Shown in pieces: positions 52,714-61,979 of a DNA stretch of 64,000 nucleotides. A program made the translations under genes and the position numbers. The DNA lies in contig NZ_CP130945.1 of assembly GCF_050389805.1 (NCBI RefSeq), positions 1,178,001 to 1,242,000 of the forward strand, in the 5' to 3' direction. The notes beneath the pieces are model-generated. The model did not search any database and was not told the DNA's origin. It saw only the letters and a program-made list of their open reading frames with translations. This stretch comes from Bacillus_BD sp050389805 (GTDB taxonomy: Bacteria; Bacillota; Bacilli; Bacillales; Cytobacillaceae). Positions within the stretch are counted from its first letter, which is position 1. Each line of letters starts with the position of its first letter.

Positions 52714-53922
52714 ATGTCAAATCCAAAAGTAGTTCTTGCATATTCCGGAGGTTTGGATACATCAGTAGCAATCAATTGGATAAAGGATCAAGGTTATGAT
52801 GTAGTTGCTTGCTGTTTAGATGTAGGTGAAGGAAAAGACTTAGATTTTATTAAAGAAAAGGCATTACAGGTTGGAGCTGTTCAATCATATGTGATTGACG
52901 CTAAAGAAGAATTTGCAAAAGACTTTGCTTTAGTCTCCCTGCAAGCACACACTTTATATGAAGGTAAATATCCACTGGTTTCAGCACTTTCAAGACCATT
53001 AATTTCTAAAAAGTTAGTGGAAGTGGCAGAGGAAGTTGGAGCAGTTGCAGTTGCACATGGATGTACGGGAAAAGGAAATGACCAAGTTCGTTTTGAAGTT
53101 TCAATCCAAGCATTAAATCCAGAATTACAAGTATTTGCACCTGTGCGTGAATGGGCATGGTCAAGGGAAGAAGAAATTGAATATGCAAAACAAAAAAATA
53201 TTCCGATTCCGATTAATTTAGATAGCCCCTATTCAATCGACCAAAACCTATGGGGAAGAGCAAATGAATGTGGAATTTTAGAAGATCCATGGGCGACACC
53301 GCCAAAAGATGCATATGAATTAACAGCTGAATTAGAAGATACTCCTGATACACCAGATATTATTGAAATTGGTTTTGAAAAAGGTGTACCAGTTACATTG
53401 AACGGACAGTCTTATACATTAGCGAACTTAATTCAAGAAGTAAATGCTGTTGCTGGAAAACATGGAGTCGGAAGAATTGACCATGTAGAAAATCGTTTAG
53501 TTGGAATTAAATCGAGAGAAGTATATGAATGTCCAGCAGCAATGACATTAATTAAAGCACATAAAGAATTAGAAGACTTAACGCTTGTTAAAGAAGTGGC
53601 ACACTTCAAACCAGTGATTGAGAAAAAATTAACGGAAATTATTTATGAAGGACTATGGTTCTCACCTTTAACAACAGCATTAAAAGCATTTTTAGCAGAG
53701 ACTCAAGAGTTTGTTACAGGTACAGTAAGAGTTAAATTATTCAAAGGTCATGCGATTGTGGAAGGAAGAAAGTCAGAGTACTCCTTATATGATGAAAACC
53801 TAGCGACATACACTTCAGATGATGAATTTGATCATACAGCAGCGGTAGGCTTTATCAAGCTATGGGGTCTTCCAACTAAAGTACAAAGCATTGTGCAAAA
53901 CAACAAGAAGGTGAAAGTGTGA
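52714..53922 (+). CDS. argG: Argininosuccinate synthase ArgG
   Basis: Joins citrulline and aspartate with ATP in arginine synthesis. 402 residues. The PP-loop VVLAYSGGLDTSVAI (about 6-20), HGCTGKGNDQVRFE, and LDSPYSIDQNLWGRANECG are typical. AAGGGGG site. The argH start overlaps its end by four bases (GTGA), so argGH is an operon under the ARG boxes. Confidence 0.97.
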   Translation: MSNPKVVLAYSGGLDTSVAINWIKDQGYDVVACCLDVGEGKDLDFIKEKALQVGAVQSYVIDAKEEFAKDFALVSLQAHTLYEGKYPLVSALSRPLISKKLVEVAEEVGAVAVAHGCTGKGNDQVRFEVSIQALNPELQVFAPVREWAWSREEEIEYAKQKNIPIPINLDSPYSIDQNLWGRANECGILEDPWATPPKDAYELTAELEDTPDTPDIIEIGFEKGVPVTLNGQSYTLANLIQEVNAVAGKHGVGRIDHVENRLVGIKSREVYECPAAMTLIKAHKELEDLTLVKEVAHFKPVIEKKLTEIIYEGLWFSPLTTALKAFLAETQEFVTGTVRVKLFKGHAIVEGRKSEYSLYDENLATYTSDDEFDHTAAVGFIKLWGLPTKVQSIVQNNKKVKV

Positions 53923-55292
53923 AAAAGCTTTGGGGCGGAAGATTTACAAAATCGGCAGAAGAATGGGTCGATGAATTTGGAGCCTCCATTTCATTTGACC
54001 AAGAATTAGTAATAGAGGATATTACTGGCAGCATCGCCCATGTGACGATGCTTGCCAAAACAGGTATTTTAACAGAAGAAGAAGCGCAGCAGATCAAAAA
54101 CGGTTTAGAAACCTTAAAAGCTAAAGCACTAAATGATGAGATCGAATATTCAGTAGCACTTGAAGACATCCACTTAAATCTCGAAAGCCAGTTAACCGAA
54201 TTAATTGGACCTGTTGGTGGTAAGCTGCATACAGGAAGAAGTCGTAATGACCAAGTTGCTACTGATATTCACTTATATTTAAGAGAACAAGTTAACATGA
54301 TCATTGATTTAGTGTCTGAATTACAACATGCACTATTAGAAAAAGCAGAAAATCATATTGAAACGATCATGCCAGGTTATACTCATTTACAAAGAGCACA
54401 GCCGATCTCTTTTGCCCATCATTTAATGGCTTATTTTTGGATGTTAGAGCGTGATAAGCAGCGTTTTACGGAAAGTCTTAAGAGAATTAACATCTCTCCA
54501 CTTGGTGCAGGAGCATTAGCTGGAACGACTTTTCCAATAGATCGTGATTATAGTGCCCAGCTTTTAGGTTTTGAAGGGATTTATGAGAATAGTTTGGATG
54601 CTGTTAGCGACCGTGATTTTATGCTGGAATTTCATTCTGATAGTTCCATTTTAATGATGCACCTTTCACGTTTAAGTGAAGAGATTATTCTTTGGTCTAG
54701 TCAGGAATTTCGTTTTATTGAGCTTGACGATAGCTTTTCTACTGGTAGCAGTATCATGCCACAAAAGAAAAATCCAGATATGGCTGAATTGATTCGCGGG
54801 AAAACAGGACGAGTATATGGGAATTTAATGGGATTATTAACGGTTCTTAAGGGTCTACCACTTGCCTATAACAAAGACATGCAAGAGGATAAAGAGGGGT
54901 TATTTGATTCTGTTAAAACCATTTCCGGTTCTTTAAAGATTTTCGCTGGTATGATTTCAACCATGAAAGTGAATACAGGTGCGATGGAACAAGCAACGAA
55001 GCAAGATTTTTCTAACGCGACGGAGTTAGCAGATTATTTATCTAACAAAGGTATGCCATTTAGAGAAGCGCATGAAGTCGTTGGAAAACTTGTTCTACAA
55101 TGTGTTCAAAAGAATTGTTATTTAAGTGATTTATCGATGGAAGACTTTAAACAATCGAGTGATTTATTCCAAGAGGATATATATGAGGTTTTAGCACCTA
55201 AAACGGCAGTAGCACGTCGTAACAGTGCAGGTGGGACAGGCTTTGAACAAATTAAAATCGCCATTGATAAAGCGAAAAAGTGCCTAGCGTAA
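53919..55292 (+). CDS. argH: Argininosuccinate lyase ArgH
   Basis: Cleaves argininosuccinate to arginine and fumarate, the last step of the pathway. 457 residues. HTGRSRNDQVATD, the lyase signature GSSIMPQKKNPDMAELIRG (about 278-296) and PGYTHLQRAQPISFAHH are intact. GTG start overlapping the argG stop. Ended by a bidirectional terminator. Confidence 0.97.
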   Translation: MKKLWGGRFTKSAEEWVDEFGASISFDQELVIEDITGSIAHVTMLAKTGILTEEEAQQIKNGLETLKAKALNDEIEYSVALEDIHLNLESQLTELIGPVGGKLHTGRSRNDQVATDIHLYLREQVNMIIDLVSELQHALLEKAENHIETIMPGYTHLQRAQPISFAHHLMAYFWMLERDKQRFTESLKRINISPLGAGALAGTTFPIDRDYSAQLLGFEGIYENSLDAVSDRDFMLEFHSDSSILMMHLSRLSEEIILWSSQEFRFIELDDSFSTGSSIMPQKKNPDMAELIRGKTGRVYGNLMGLLTVLKGLPLAYNKDMQEDKEGLFDSVKTISGSLKIFAGMISTMKVNTGAMEQATKQDFSNATELADYLSNKGMPFREAHEVVGKLVLQCVQKNCYLSDLSMEDFKQSSDLFQEDIYEVLAPKTAVARRNSAGGTGFEQIKIAIDKAKKCLA

Positions 55293-55302
55293 TCATTTAG
55301 AT

Positions 55303-55339
55303 TAAAAGCCACGTTACATAGTGTAACGTGGCTTTTTTA
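55303..55339. terminator. Bidirectional terminator between argH and the usp gene
   Basis: Stem aaaagccacgttac / gtaacgtggctttt with a five-base loop and T run. Confidence 0.92.
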
Positions 55340-55352
55340 CGTAGTCAAGCTA

Positions 55353-55805
55353 TTATTCGTCTGTATCGTCACTGCGGACAACCAATACATCACATCGTGC
55401 ATGACGGGTAATATGTTCTGAAACGCTACCAATTAGGAAGCGTTCAACTGCATTTAACCCTGTGGCTCCACACATGATTAGATCGATTTCATGTTTTTTA
55501 GCAATATCTTTTGGAATTTTGATTTTTGGAGAGCCATAATCAATGACGTATTCTACATCAGCTACACCTGCATCATGCGCCTCTTTTTTATAATTCTCCA
55601 TTAATTCTTTAGCAAATAGTTCTGCTCTTTCTGCAATGGTGCGATCATACGCTTCTACTGTTGCAAATGTACGAGTATCAATAATATGGGCAATGACAAT
55701 TTTTGCGTTATTTCTTTTTGCTACTGCAATCGCTTTCTTGAAAGCCCATTCTGCTTCTTTAGAACCGTCAACGGCTACTAGGATTTTTTTATAAGATAGT
55801 GTCAT
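55353..55805 (-). CDS. Universal stress protein (UspA family)
   Basis: A 150-residue single Usp domain of the ATP-binding type: ILVAVDGSKEAEWAFKKA at the N-terminus and the C-terminal GATGLNAVERFLIGSVSEHITRHARCDVLVV, which has the G-2x-G-9x-G-S/T nucleotide signature. Cytoplasmic; the exact role is unknown. AGGAGGGG site. Divergent from ald. Confidence 0.92.
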   Translation of the reverse strand: MTLSYKKILVAVDGSKEAEWAFKKAIAVAKRNNAKIVIAHIIDTRTFATVEAYDRTIAERAELFAKELMENYKKEAHDAGVADVEYVIDYGSPKIKIPKDIAKKHEIDLIMCGATGLNAVERFLIGSVSEHITRHARCDVLVVRSDDTDE

Positions 55806-56005
55806 TAAAATCCCCTCCTTTTTCTACATCTTTATTATACAACATTTTTCGAGTTTATTTGTGAAAATATTTTGAAAAGATTATTTAAAACATGAAAATA
55901 TATAAAATTTAAAGGAATATTTGATATTGGTCAGGTAATAAAACTGCCGAGAATACAGTAAAAATAGTAATGAGGGATGGAAATTCTGATTGGAGGTTCT
56001 GCACG

Positions 56006-57127
56006 ATGCGTATTGGAATTCCTAAGGAAATTAAAAATAATGAGAATCGGGTTGCCTTAACACCATCAGGAGTAACGAGTTTTGTTAAAGCTGGACATCA
56101 AGTATATATGGAGTCTGGAGCAGGGGATGGTGCTTCTTTTCCTGATGAAGAATATGTTCGTGCTGGAGCATCCATTGTGCAAACAGCACAAGAAGTATGG
56201 TCGATGGATATGGTGATGAAGGTGAAAGAGCCATTGCCTAGCGAATATGCTTTTCTGCGAGAAGGTTTAATTCTATTTACATATTTACATCTCGCTGCAG
56301 AACCAGAGCTTACGAGAGCGTTGCTTGCGAAAAAGGTAGTTGCCCTAGCTTATGAAACCGTTCAGCTCGCAAACAAATCTTTGCCATTATTAACACCAAT
56401 GAGTGAAGTTGCAGGAAGAATGGCTACCCAAGTAGGGGCACAATTTTTAGAAAAAATAAATGGTGGTAAAGGTATCCTTCTATCAGGTGTGCCCGGTGTT
56501 TCTAGAGGAAATGTTACGATTATTGGTGGTGGTGTTGCAGGTACAAATGCTGCAAAAATTGCAATTGGTCTAGGAGCTAAAGTTACGATTCTTGATGTGA
56601 ATCCAGAACGACTAAGACAACTTGATGACCTCTTCGGGTCGCAAATCTCTACATTAGCTTCTAATCCATTTAATATCGCCCAAGCGGTAAGGGACTCAGA
56701 TCTTGTAATAGGGGCTGTGCTCATTCCAGGGGCCAAAGCACCTACACTTGTAACGGAAGAAATGATTAAGACGATGAATCCTGGTTCAGTTATTGTTGAT
56801 ATTGCGATCGATCAGGGCGGCATATTTGAAACAACGGACCGTGTAACGACCCACGATCAGCCAACCTATGTGAAACATGGGGTTGTTCATTATGCTGTAG
56901 CAAATATGCCTGGAGCTGTGCCGAGAACTTCCACCATTGCCTTAACTAATGTAACAGTTCCTTATGGACTCCAAATTGCTAACAAAGGGTATAAACAAGC
57001 ATGTCTTGATGATGACGTGCTCAGGAAAGGTCTTCATACACTTAACGGCGTTATCACATATAAAGCTGTAGCAGAGGCTTTTGGCTTTGATTATCATGAT
57101 GCTGAAAACGTTCTAAAAACATTATAG
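56006..57127 (+). CDS. ald: Alanine dehydrogenase Ald
   Basis: NAD-dependent deamination of alanine to pyruvate and ammonia, used in alanine catabolism and sporulation. 373 residues. MRIGIPKEIKNNENRVALTP, the catalytic KVKEPLPSEY and HLAAEPELT (Lys and His regions), and the NAD-binding GGGVAGTNAAKIAIGLGAKV are intact. The frame is open from 55970, but TTGGAGG lies between and fits the ATG at 56006. Confidence 0.96.
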   Translation: MRIGIPKEIKNNENRVALTPSGVTSFVKAGHQVYMESGAGDGASFPDEEYVRAGASIVQTAQEVWSMDMVMKVKEPLPSEYAFLREGLILFTYLHLAAEPELTRALLAKKVVALAYETVQLANKSLPLLTPMSEVAGRMATQVGAQFLEKINGGKGILLSGVPGVSRGNVTIIGGGVAGTNAAKIAIGLGAKVTILDVNPERLRQLDDLFGSQISTLASNPFNIAQAVRDSDLVIGAVLIPGAKAPTLVTEEMIKTMNPGSVIVDIAIDQGGIFETTDRVTTHDQPTYVKHGVVHYAVANMPGAVPRTSTIALTNVTVPYGLQIANKGYKQACLDDDVLRKGLHTLNGVITYKAVAEAFGFDYHDAENVLKTL

Positions 57128-57183
57128 AAAGGCAACACAGAAAATGATATTTAAAATTTGTCATTTTCCGTGTTGCCTTTTGT
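57127..57183. terminator. Bidirectional terminator between ald and the Xaa-Pro peptidase gene
   Basis: Long interrupted stem (aaaggcaacac + gaaaatga / tcattttc + gtgttgcctttt) starting at the ald stop. Confidence 0.88.
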
Positions 57184-57189
57184 TTGGTT

Positions 57190-58284
57190 TTAGATTTTTT
57201 GCAGTTCTTTCGGGAATTTTGTAAGGATTTCGACGCCATTTTCGGTTACGAGAACATCATCTTCAATCCGAACTCCTGCTACATTAGGGACATAGATTCC
57301 TGGCTCAATTGTATAAACCATTCCAGGTTCTAGTTTTAATGAATTGGTTTCAGTTAGTGAAGGATATTCATGAACTCCAATGCCTAATCCATGTCCAAGT
57401 CGATGTGGAAAATATTCACCATACCCAGCATCAGAAATAATCTTTCTAGCCGTTAAATCAACTTCAGAGCAAGTAACACCTGATTTGCTGGCATCAATGG
57501 CCGCTAGTTGTGCTTTTAACACAGTATCATATATTTCTTGTTGTTTGTCATTAATATCACCAAAAGCAACAGTACGAGTAATATCTGAGCAATAACCATC
57601 GACGATGACCCCTAAGTCAAATAATACTAGGTCGCCTTTCTGAATTTTTGTCATTCCGGGAGTTCCATGTGGTGAGGCTCCATTTGCTCCAGTCAATACC
57701 ATTGTTGCAAATGACATGTCTGTAATTCCTTTTTTCTTTAATTCGAATTCAATCGCAGCTACAATTTCAAGCTCTGTTTTTCCTTCTCTGATTTCCGAAC
57801 AGCCGACTTCCACTGCGTAGTCAGCGAGTTTACATGCCTCACGTAAGATTGACATTTCCTTATCGTCCTTAATCATGCGTAATTGTTGTAATTTTTCTTC
57901 AGCAGAGGCATATGTAGTGTTTGGAAACATGGTGTTAAGGGCTTCGTAACGTTCCACATTCAGATGTTCTTTTTCAATCGCTACTTTAGTGATTTTATTT
58001 GTTCTAGCTTTAATCTTTTTGTGTATAAGGTCCCAAGGATTTTCAATATCTGTATAACCGATAATGTCATAATCCCAACCAGAGCGTTTGGCATCACCCT
58101 TTTCCATTGCAGGACAGACAAGGAAGGGTTCTTCTTCTTGAAATAAAACGAGTCCGAGTAGTCTTTCGTGTGGATCGCTATAAAAACCACTTAAGTAAAA
58201 CACATTTTCCGTAGAAGTAATAACAGAAACATCAATTTGATTTTCCTTCATCCACTTTGATAAATTTGCCATTCTATTTTGCAT
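57190..58284 (-). CDS. Xaa-Pro dipeptidase/aminopeptidase (M24B)
   Basis: About 364 residues with the creatinase-like N-terminal domain and the pita-bread M24 catalytic domain. Metal ligands: DLGVIVDGYCSDITRT (two Asp), GHGLGIGVHEYP (His), YTIEPGIY (Glu) and RIEDDVLV (Glu). Cleaves X-Pro peptides in the cytoplasm; PepQ or YqhT type cannot be separated here. Two adjacent ATGs (58287 and 58284) follow a GGAGG site; the second has the better spacing. The open frame to 58299 covers the ribosome binding site. Confidence 0.9.
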   Translation of the reverse strand: MQNRMANLSKWMKENQIDVSVITSTENVFYLSGFYSDPHERLLGLVLFQEEEPFLVCPAMEKGDAKRSGWDYDIIGYTDIENPWDLIHKKIKARTNKITKVAIEKEHLNVERYEALNTMFPNTTYASAEEKLQQLRMIKDDKEMSILREACKLADYAVEVGCSEIREGKTELEIVAAIEFELKKKGITDMSFATMVLTGANGASPHGTPGMTKIQKGDLVLFDLGVIVDGYCSDITRTVAFGDINDKQQEIYDTVLKAQLAAIDASKSGVTCSEVDLTARKIISDAGYGEYFPHRLGHGLGIGVHEYPSLTETNSLKLEPGMVYTIEPGIYVPNVAGVRIEDDVLVTENGVEILTKFPKELQKI

Positions 58285-58287
58285 CAT

Positions 58288-58676
58288 AACGGCCTCCATT
58301 TCATTTAATACGTATCAGCCTATATTTGATCATTAACATTGTATATCTTTCTAAAACGATATAAAAGGGAAGGGAGACAAATCCATAAATGTTGTTTATT
58401 TTACAATTAATATTTAAATTTGAATAGTGCGATTTATTTGAATTTATAGTATTATGGACATAGTTAAAATGGTGGGTTAAAAAGAAAAAAGAGAGGATAA
58501 GTTGTTAATATAGTAATTTACTAAATAAGTAAGAAATAATTTTTCAAAAAATTAATAAAATAGATTGAAATATTATTATTTTAATATTATAATTTACTAC
58601 ACAAAAGCATAACAGCATAAACGTATAAAAGTAGTAAAAATAATACAAAAGTTACATATATTAAAGGGGGATAAAA
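58288..58676 (+). other. AT-rich control region before the ABC transporter
   Basis: About 390 bases, very AT-rich on both strands, no reading frame. It holds a 15-mer at 58539-58553 that matches the CodY box AATTTTCWGAAAATT at 13 of 15 positions, though in this background the match could be chance. I see no T-box or other riboswitch, unlike the trpXYZ transporter leaders of streptococci. Confidence 0.4.
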
Positions 58677-59672
58677 ATGTTAAAGAAAAAATTCTTAGGT
58701 TTAGCAACTTTGGGTTTAGCAGGTTCATTGTTACTAAGCGCTTGTGGTAACGGCGGTTCTGAAGAAGCTGGGGATTCAGGGGAAAAAACATATAAAGTAG
58801 GAATCTCTCAATTTGTCACACACCCTTCACTAGACGCTGCTACAGATGGATTTAAGAAAGCATTAGAAGAAGAAGGGCTTAAAGTAGAGTATGATGAACA
58901 AAATGCCAATGGAGATCAAACAACCGTTCAAACCATTGCATCTAATTTAGCTGGAGATAATGTTGATTTAATTTTTGCAAATGCCACTCCAAGTGCATTA
59001 GCGGCATTAAATGCAACGAAAGAAATTCCAATTGTCTTTACTTCTGTTACAGATCCAGTTGAAACGCAACTTGTAAAATCTATGGAGGAACCAGGCGGTA
59101 ATGTAACAGGTACAGCTGATATGCATCCAGAAGCAATTCCTAATACGGTTAAATTTATTCATGAAAACTTCCCAGATGCAACAATCGGTACTGTATATAG
59201 TGCAGGAGAGCCAAACTCAGTTGTTCAAGTTGATATTATGAAAAAGGCTGCAGAGGAATTAGGCATGAAAGCGCCAGTTGAATCAACAGTTGCTACATCT
59301 GCTGAAGTAAAACAAGCAGCAGAATCACTCGTTGGGAAAGCGGATGTCATTTTTATTGTGACAGATAATACGGTTGTTTCTGCTTTAGAGTCTGTTGTAC
59401 AGGTTGCAGAAGAGAAAGATATGCCTTTATTCGTTGGTGAATTGGATTCCGTTGATCGTGGTGGCTTTGCTGCATATGGCTTTAGCTATGAAGATATTGG
59501 CTATGAAGCAGGAATTATGGCTGCTCAAATCTTGAAAGGTGAAAAACAGCCATCCCAATTACCAGCTCAATATCCACAGAATTTAAAATTAGTCATCAAT
59601 AAGAAGGCCGCTGAGGCAATGAATATTGAACTGAAAGACGAATGGAACGATATTGCAGAGTTTATTGAATAA
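58677..59672 (+). CDS. ABC transporter substrate-binding lipoprotein (TrpX-like)
   Basis: A 331-residue lipoprotein: signal peptide with lipobox LLSAC and lipid-bearing Cys23, then an ABC_sub_bind domain (YKVGISQFVTHPSLDAATDGFKKAL ... PIVFTSVTDPVETQLV). This family binds aromatic amino acids or related ligands in several Firmicutes; the ligand is inferred. AAAGGGGG site. Permease and ATPase genes follow after repeat A5. Confidence 0.9.
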   Translation: MLKKKFLGLATLGLAGSLLLSACGNGGSEEAGDSGEKTYKVGISQFVTHPSLDAATDGFKKALEEEGLKVEYDEQNANGDQTTVQTIASNLAGDNVDLIFANATPSALAALNATKEIPIVFTSVTDPVETQLVKSMEEPGGNVTGTADMHPEAIPNTVKFIHENFPDATIGTVYSAGEPNSVVQVDIMKKAAEELGMKAPVESTVATSAEVKQAAESLVGKADVIFIVTDNTVVSALESVVQVAEEKDMPLFVGELDSVDRGGFAAYGFSYEDIGYEAGIMAAQILKGEKQPSQLPAQYPQNLKLVINKKAAEAMNIELKDEWNDIAEFIE

Positions 59673-59686
59673 TGAAATGAACCTAT

Positions 59687-59730
59687 GATAATGGGGCTCC
59701 TGCTTTTTATGGAAGCCCCATTATTCTATA
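59687..59730 (+). terminator. Terminator-like hairpin after the binding-protein gene
   Basis: Stem ataatggggct / agccccattat with a 17-base loop; the T tract is weak (ttctat). In transporter operons such hairpins often let extra binding protein be made relative to the permease. Confidence 0.6.
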
Positions 59731-59776
59731 TAAGGGAAGATTTGTAAGAATAGTTTTAATTTTCTTGGCTGGATAG

Positions 59777-60014
59777 TGGTCTAGCTTCAGCGCCTAGCCC
59801 CTCGAGGTCACAAGCGTGTCTAGTGTCGGCTCCGGGGGGCAGTCGCCTATACATTTCTTTCAATCCGTCAAGAAGATTAAAGAGCAATCTTCTTGACGGC
59901 TCGTCTTGTGCTTGGCCGTACCGGCATAAGTGCAACTACTCCTCTGTCTTCGCCTAAAGGCTTGCCAGTCGGAGAGTTTTCTTTATCGGGGCTAAAGCAA
60001 CGCTTACGCTTTTC
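59777..60014 (-). repeat. Family A mosaic intergenic repeat, copy A5 (inside the ABC transporter operon)
   Basis: Begins tggtctagcttcagcgcc and ends cgcttacgctttt. It combines blocks from A1/A2 (ctcgaggtcacaagcg, tagtgtcggctcc, gcagtcgcctatacatttct) with the A4 module (gccggtac..., ctactcctctg..., ttgccagtcggagag), and has the ccgtcaagaagatt / aatcttcttgacgg hairpin. It lies between the binding-protein and permease genes and ends 18 bases before the permease ATG. Confidence 0.82.
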
Positions 60015-60031
60015 ATGAAAGGAGTTACAAT

Positions 60032-61021
60032 ATGTTTAACGCGATATTTGGTTCTTTTGAGGCTGGGATTATTTATGCACTGATGGCCTTAGGAGTTTAC
60101 TTATCTTTTAGAATCTTAGACTTTCCAGATATGACGGTTGATGGTTCATTCGTAACGGGTGCAGCTCTATCAGCGGTCTTAATTGTTGGAGGTATGAATC
60201 CTTTTATTGCTACTCTTCTAGCTCTAATGGTTGGGTTTGTAGCAGGATGTGTAACAGGACTTCTTCATACAAAAGGTAAAATCAATGCTCTTTTAGCAGG
60301 GATCTTAATGCAGATTGCCCTTTATTCTATTAATTTACGAATTATGGGGAAACCCAATGTTCCCTTGCTTCAAGAGGAAACAGTTATTACGAAGCTTACA
60401 GCTTTTTGGCAAAGCTTAAAAATTGATGATGGAATTAACGCTGTATTATCAGCGATTGGACTTGGGTCCTTTTTGCCAAAAACGTGGGGTATTTTCATCA
60501 TTATGGCAATTTTGGTCTGTATTGTGAAAAAAGGGTTAGATTATTTCCTTCGAACAGATATTGGCTTGGCAATTCGCGCAACAGGTGATAATGAAACGAT
60601 GATCCGCAGTTTTTCAGCTGATACGGACTTTTTGAAAATTATAGGGTTGGGATTGTCGAATGCCCTCGTTGCTTTCTCGGGTGCACTTATTGCTCAGTAT
60701 AATGGATTCAGTGATGTCGGAATGGGAATCGGTTTAATCGTTATTGGTTTAGCTTCAGTAATAATTGGTGAGGCAATTTTTGGAGCGAAAACAATTGTCA
60801 GAGCGACGTTAGCCGTGATTGGTGGTTCTATTCTATACCGGATCATTGTTGCCTTAGCCCTTCGTGTTGAATTTTTAGACACAGGCGATATGAAGCTTAT
60901 TACAGCCGTTATTGTGATTATTGCTTTAGTATTACCAAAGATTAATGACAGTAGGAAAGAAAAACTAAGGAAAAAGAAACGAATTCAGTCGATGGCGAAT
61001 GATCAAACAATTGGCGCATAA
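60032..61021 (+). CDS. ABC transporter permease (TrpY-like)
   Basis: A 329-residue integral membrane protein with about eight to nine hydrophobic spans, of the BPD_transp_2 (LivH/RbsC-like) fold. The segments FLSFRILDFPDMTVDGSF-like (LSFRILDFPDMTVDGSF, about 23-39) and GLAIRATGDNETMIRS (about 183-198) are characteristic of the partner of ABC_sub_bind proteins. AAAGGAG site. The ATPase frame is open from the next base. Confidence 0.9.
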   Translation: MFNAIFGSFEAGIIYALMALGVYLSFRILDFPDMTVDGSFVTGAALSAVLIVGGMNPFIATLLALMVGFVAGCVTGLLHTKGKINALLAGILMQIALYSINLRIMGKPNVPLLQEETVITKLTAFWQSLKIDDGINAVLSAIGLGSFLPKTWGIFIIMAILVCIVKKGLDYFLRTDIGLAIRATGDNETMIRSFSADTDFLKIIGLGLSNALVAFSGALIAQYNGFSDVGMGIGLIVIGLASVIIGEAIFGAKTIVRATLAVIGGSILYRIIVALALRVEFLDTGDMKLITAVIVIIALVLPKINDSRKEKLRKKKRIQSMANDQTIGA

Positions 61022-61090
61022 GTGACGTTTAACAGCAATTGTTTAGTATTATTCGAAGACTTTAGTTTAATAGAAAACGAGGTGAATCCT

Positions 61091-61885
61091 TTGTTACAAT
61101 TAAAACAAATTAATAAAGTATTTAATGAAGGCACACCAGATGAAAAAATTGCCTTACAGGAAATAACACTCGAATTAGAGCCAGGGGATTTTGTCACCAT
61201 TATCGGAAGTAATGGCGCTGGTAAATCAACTTTAATGAATATTATTTCTGGAAAAATCTTTACTGACATTGGTTCGATTGTCATTGATGGAAAAGATGTT
61301 ACAAATGTAAAAGAACATAATCGAGCACAGTTAGTCGGTCGTGTTTTCCAAGATCCAATGGCTGGTACGGCCCCCACGATGACAATTGAAGAAAATTTAG
61401 CCATTGCCTATGCACGTACAAAGAGTAGAAGACTTAGAGTTGGGGTTTCAAAGAAAAGACGAGACTATTTTAAAGAGAAATTACAAACTTTAAACTTAGG
61501 GCTAGAGGATCGTTTAGAAGCAAAAGTTGGATTATTGTCAGGAGGGGAAAGGCAGGCGCTCTCTCTGTTAATGGCAACCTTTACGGACCCCAAAATCCTT
61601 TTGCTCGATGAACATACAGCTGCCCTCGATCCATCACGTGCGGAATTAATAACAAATCTGACAAGGGAAATCGTTCAAAAAAACCAGTTAACTACCTTAA
61701 TGGTTACTCATAATATGCAACAGGCTTTAGATTTAGGGAATCGCTTAATTATGATGGACAAAGGACAAATCATCTTTCAAGCGAATAGAGAGGAAAAGAA
61801 ACAATTAACGATTGAAAAACTCCTAGCGGAATTCCAACGCATTCGTGGAGAACAAATGAGTAGTGATCGAGCGATGTTAATTTAG
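61091..61885 (+). CDS. ABC transporter ATP-binding protein (TrpZ-like)
   Basis: A 264-residue ATPase: Walker A IGSNGAGKST (about 39-48), signature LSGGERQAL (about 149-157), Walker B ILLLDEHTAALDP, and H-loop VTHNM. Energises import with the adjacent permease and lipoprotein. The frame is open from 61022, but CGAGGTG at about 61079-61085 fits a TTG at 61091 giving MLQLKQINKVF, the usual N-terminus. Confidence 0.9.
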   Translation: MLQLKQINKVFNEGTPDEKIALQEITLELEPGDFVTIIGSNGAGKSTLMNIISGKIFTDIGSIVIDGKDVTNVKEHNRAQLVGRVFQDPMAGTAPTMTIEENLAIAYARTKSRRLRVGVSKKRRDYFKEKLQTLNLGLEDRLEAKVGLLSGGERQALSLLMATFTDPKILLLDEHTAALDPSRAELITNLTREIVQKNQLTTLMVTHNMQQALDLGNRLIMMDKGQIIFQANREEKKQLTIEKLLAEFQRIRGEQMSSDRAMLI

Positions 61886-61919
61886 AGACGGATACTTATG
61901 ATTCCGTCTCCTTTTTTTG
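61884..61919 (+). terminator. Terminator after the ABC transporter
   Basis: Stem gagacgga / tccgtctc with a ten-base loop and a run of seven T; overlaps the stop codon of the ATPase gene. Confidence 0.88.
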
Positions 61920-61979
61920 TTCTAATCTGTTCTTCCTGCTATTACACTATAGTAAAGGGGTGTACAAGGGGGAAATCGT

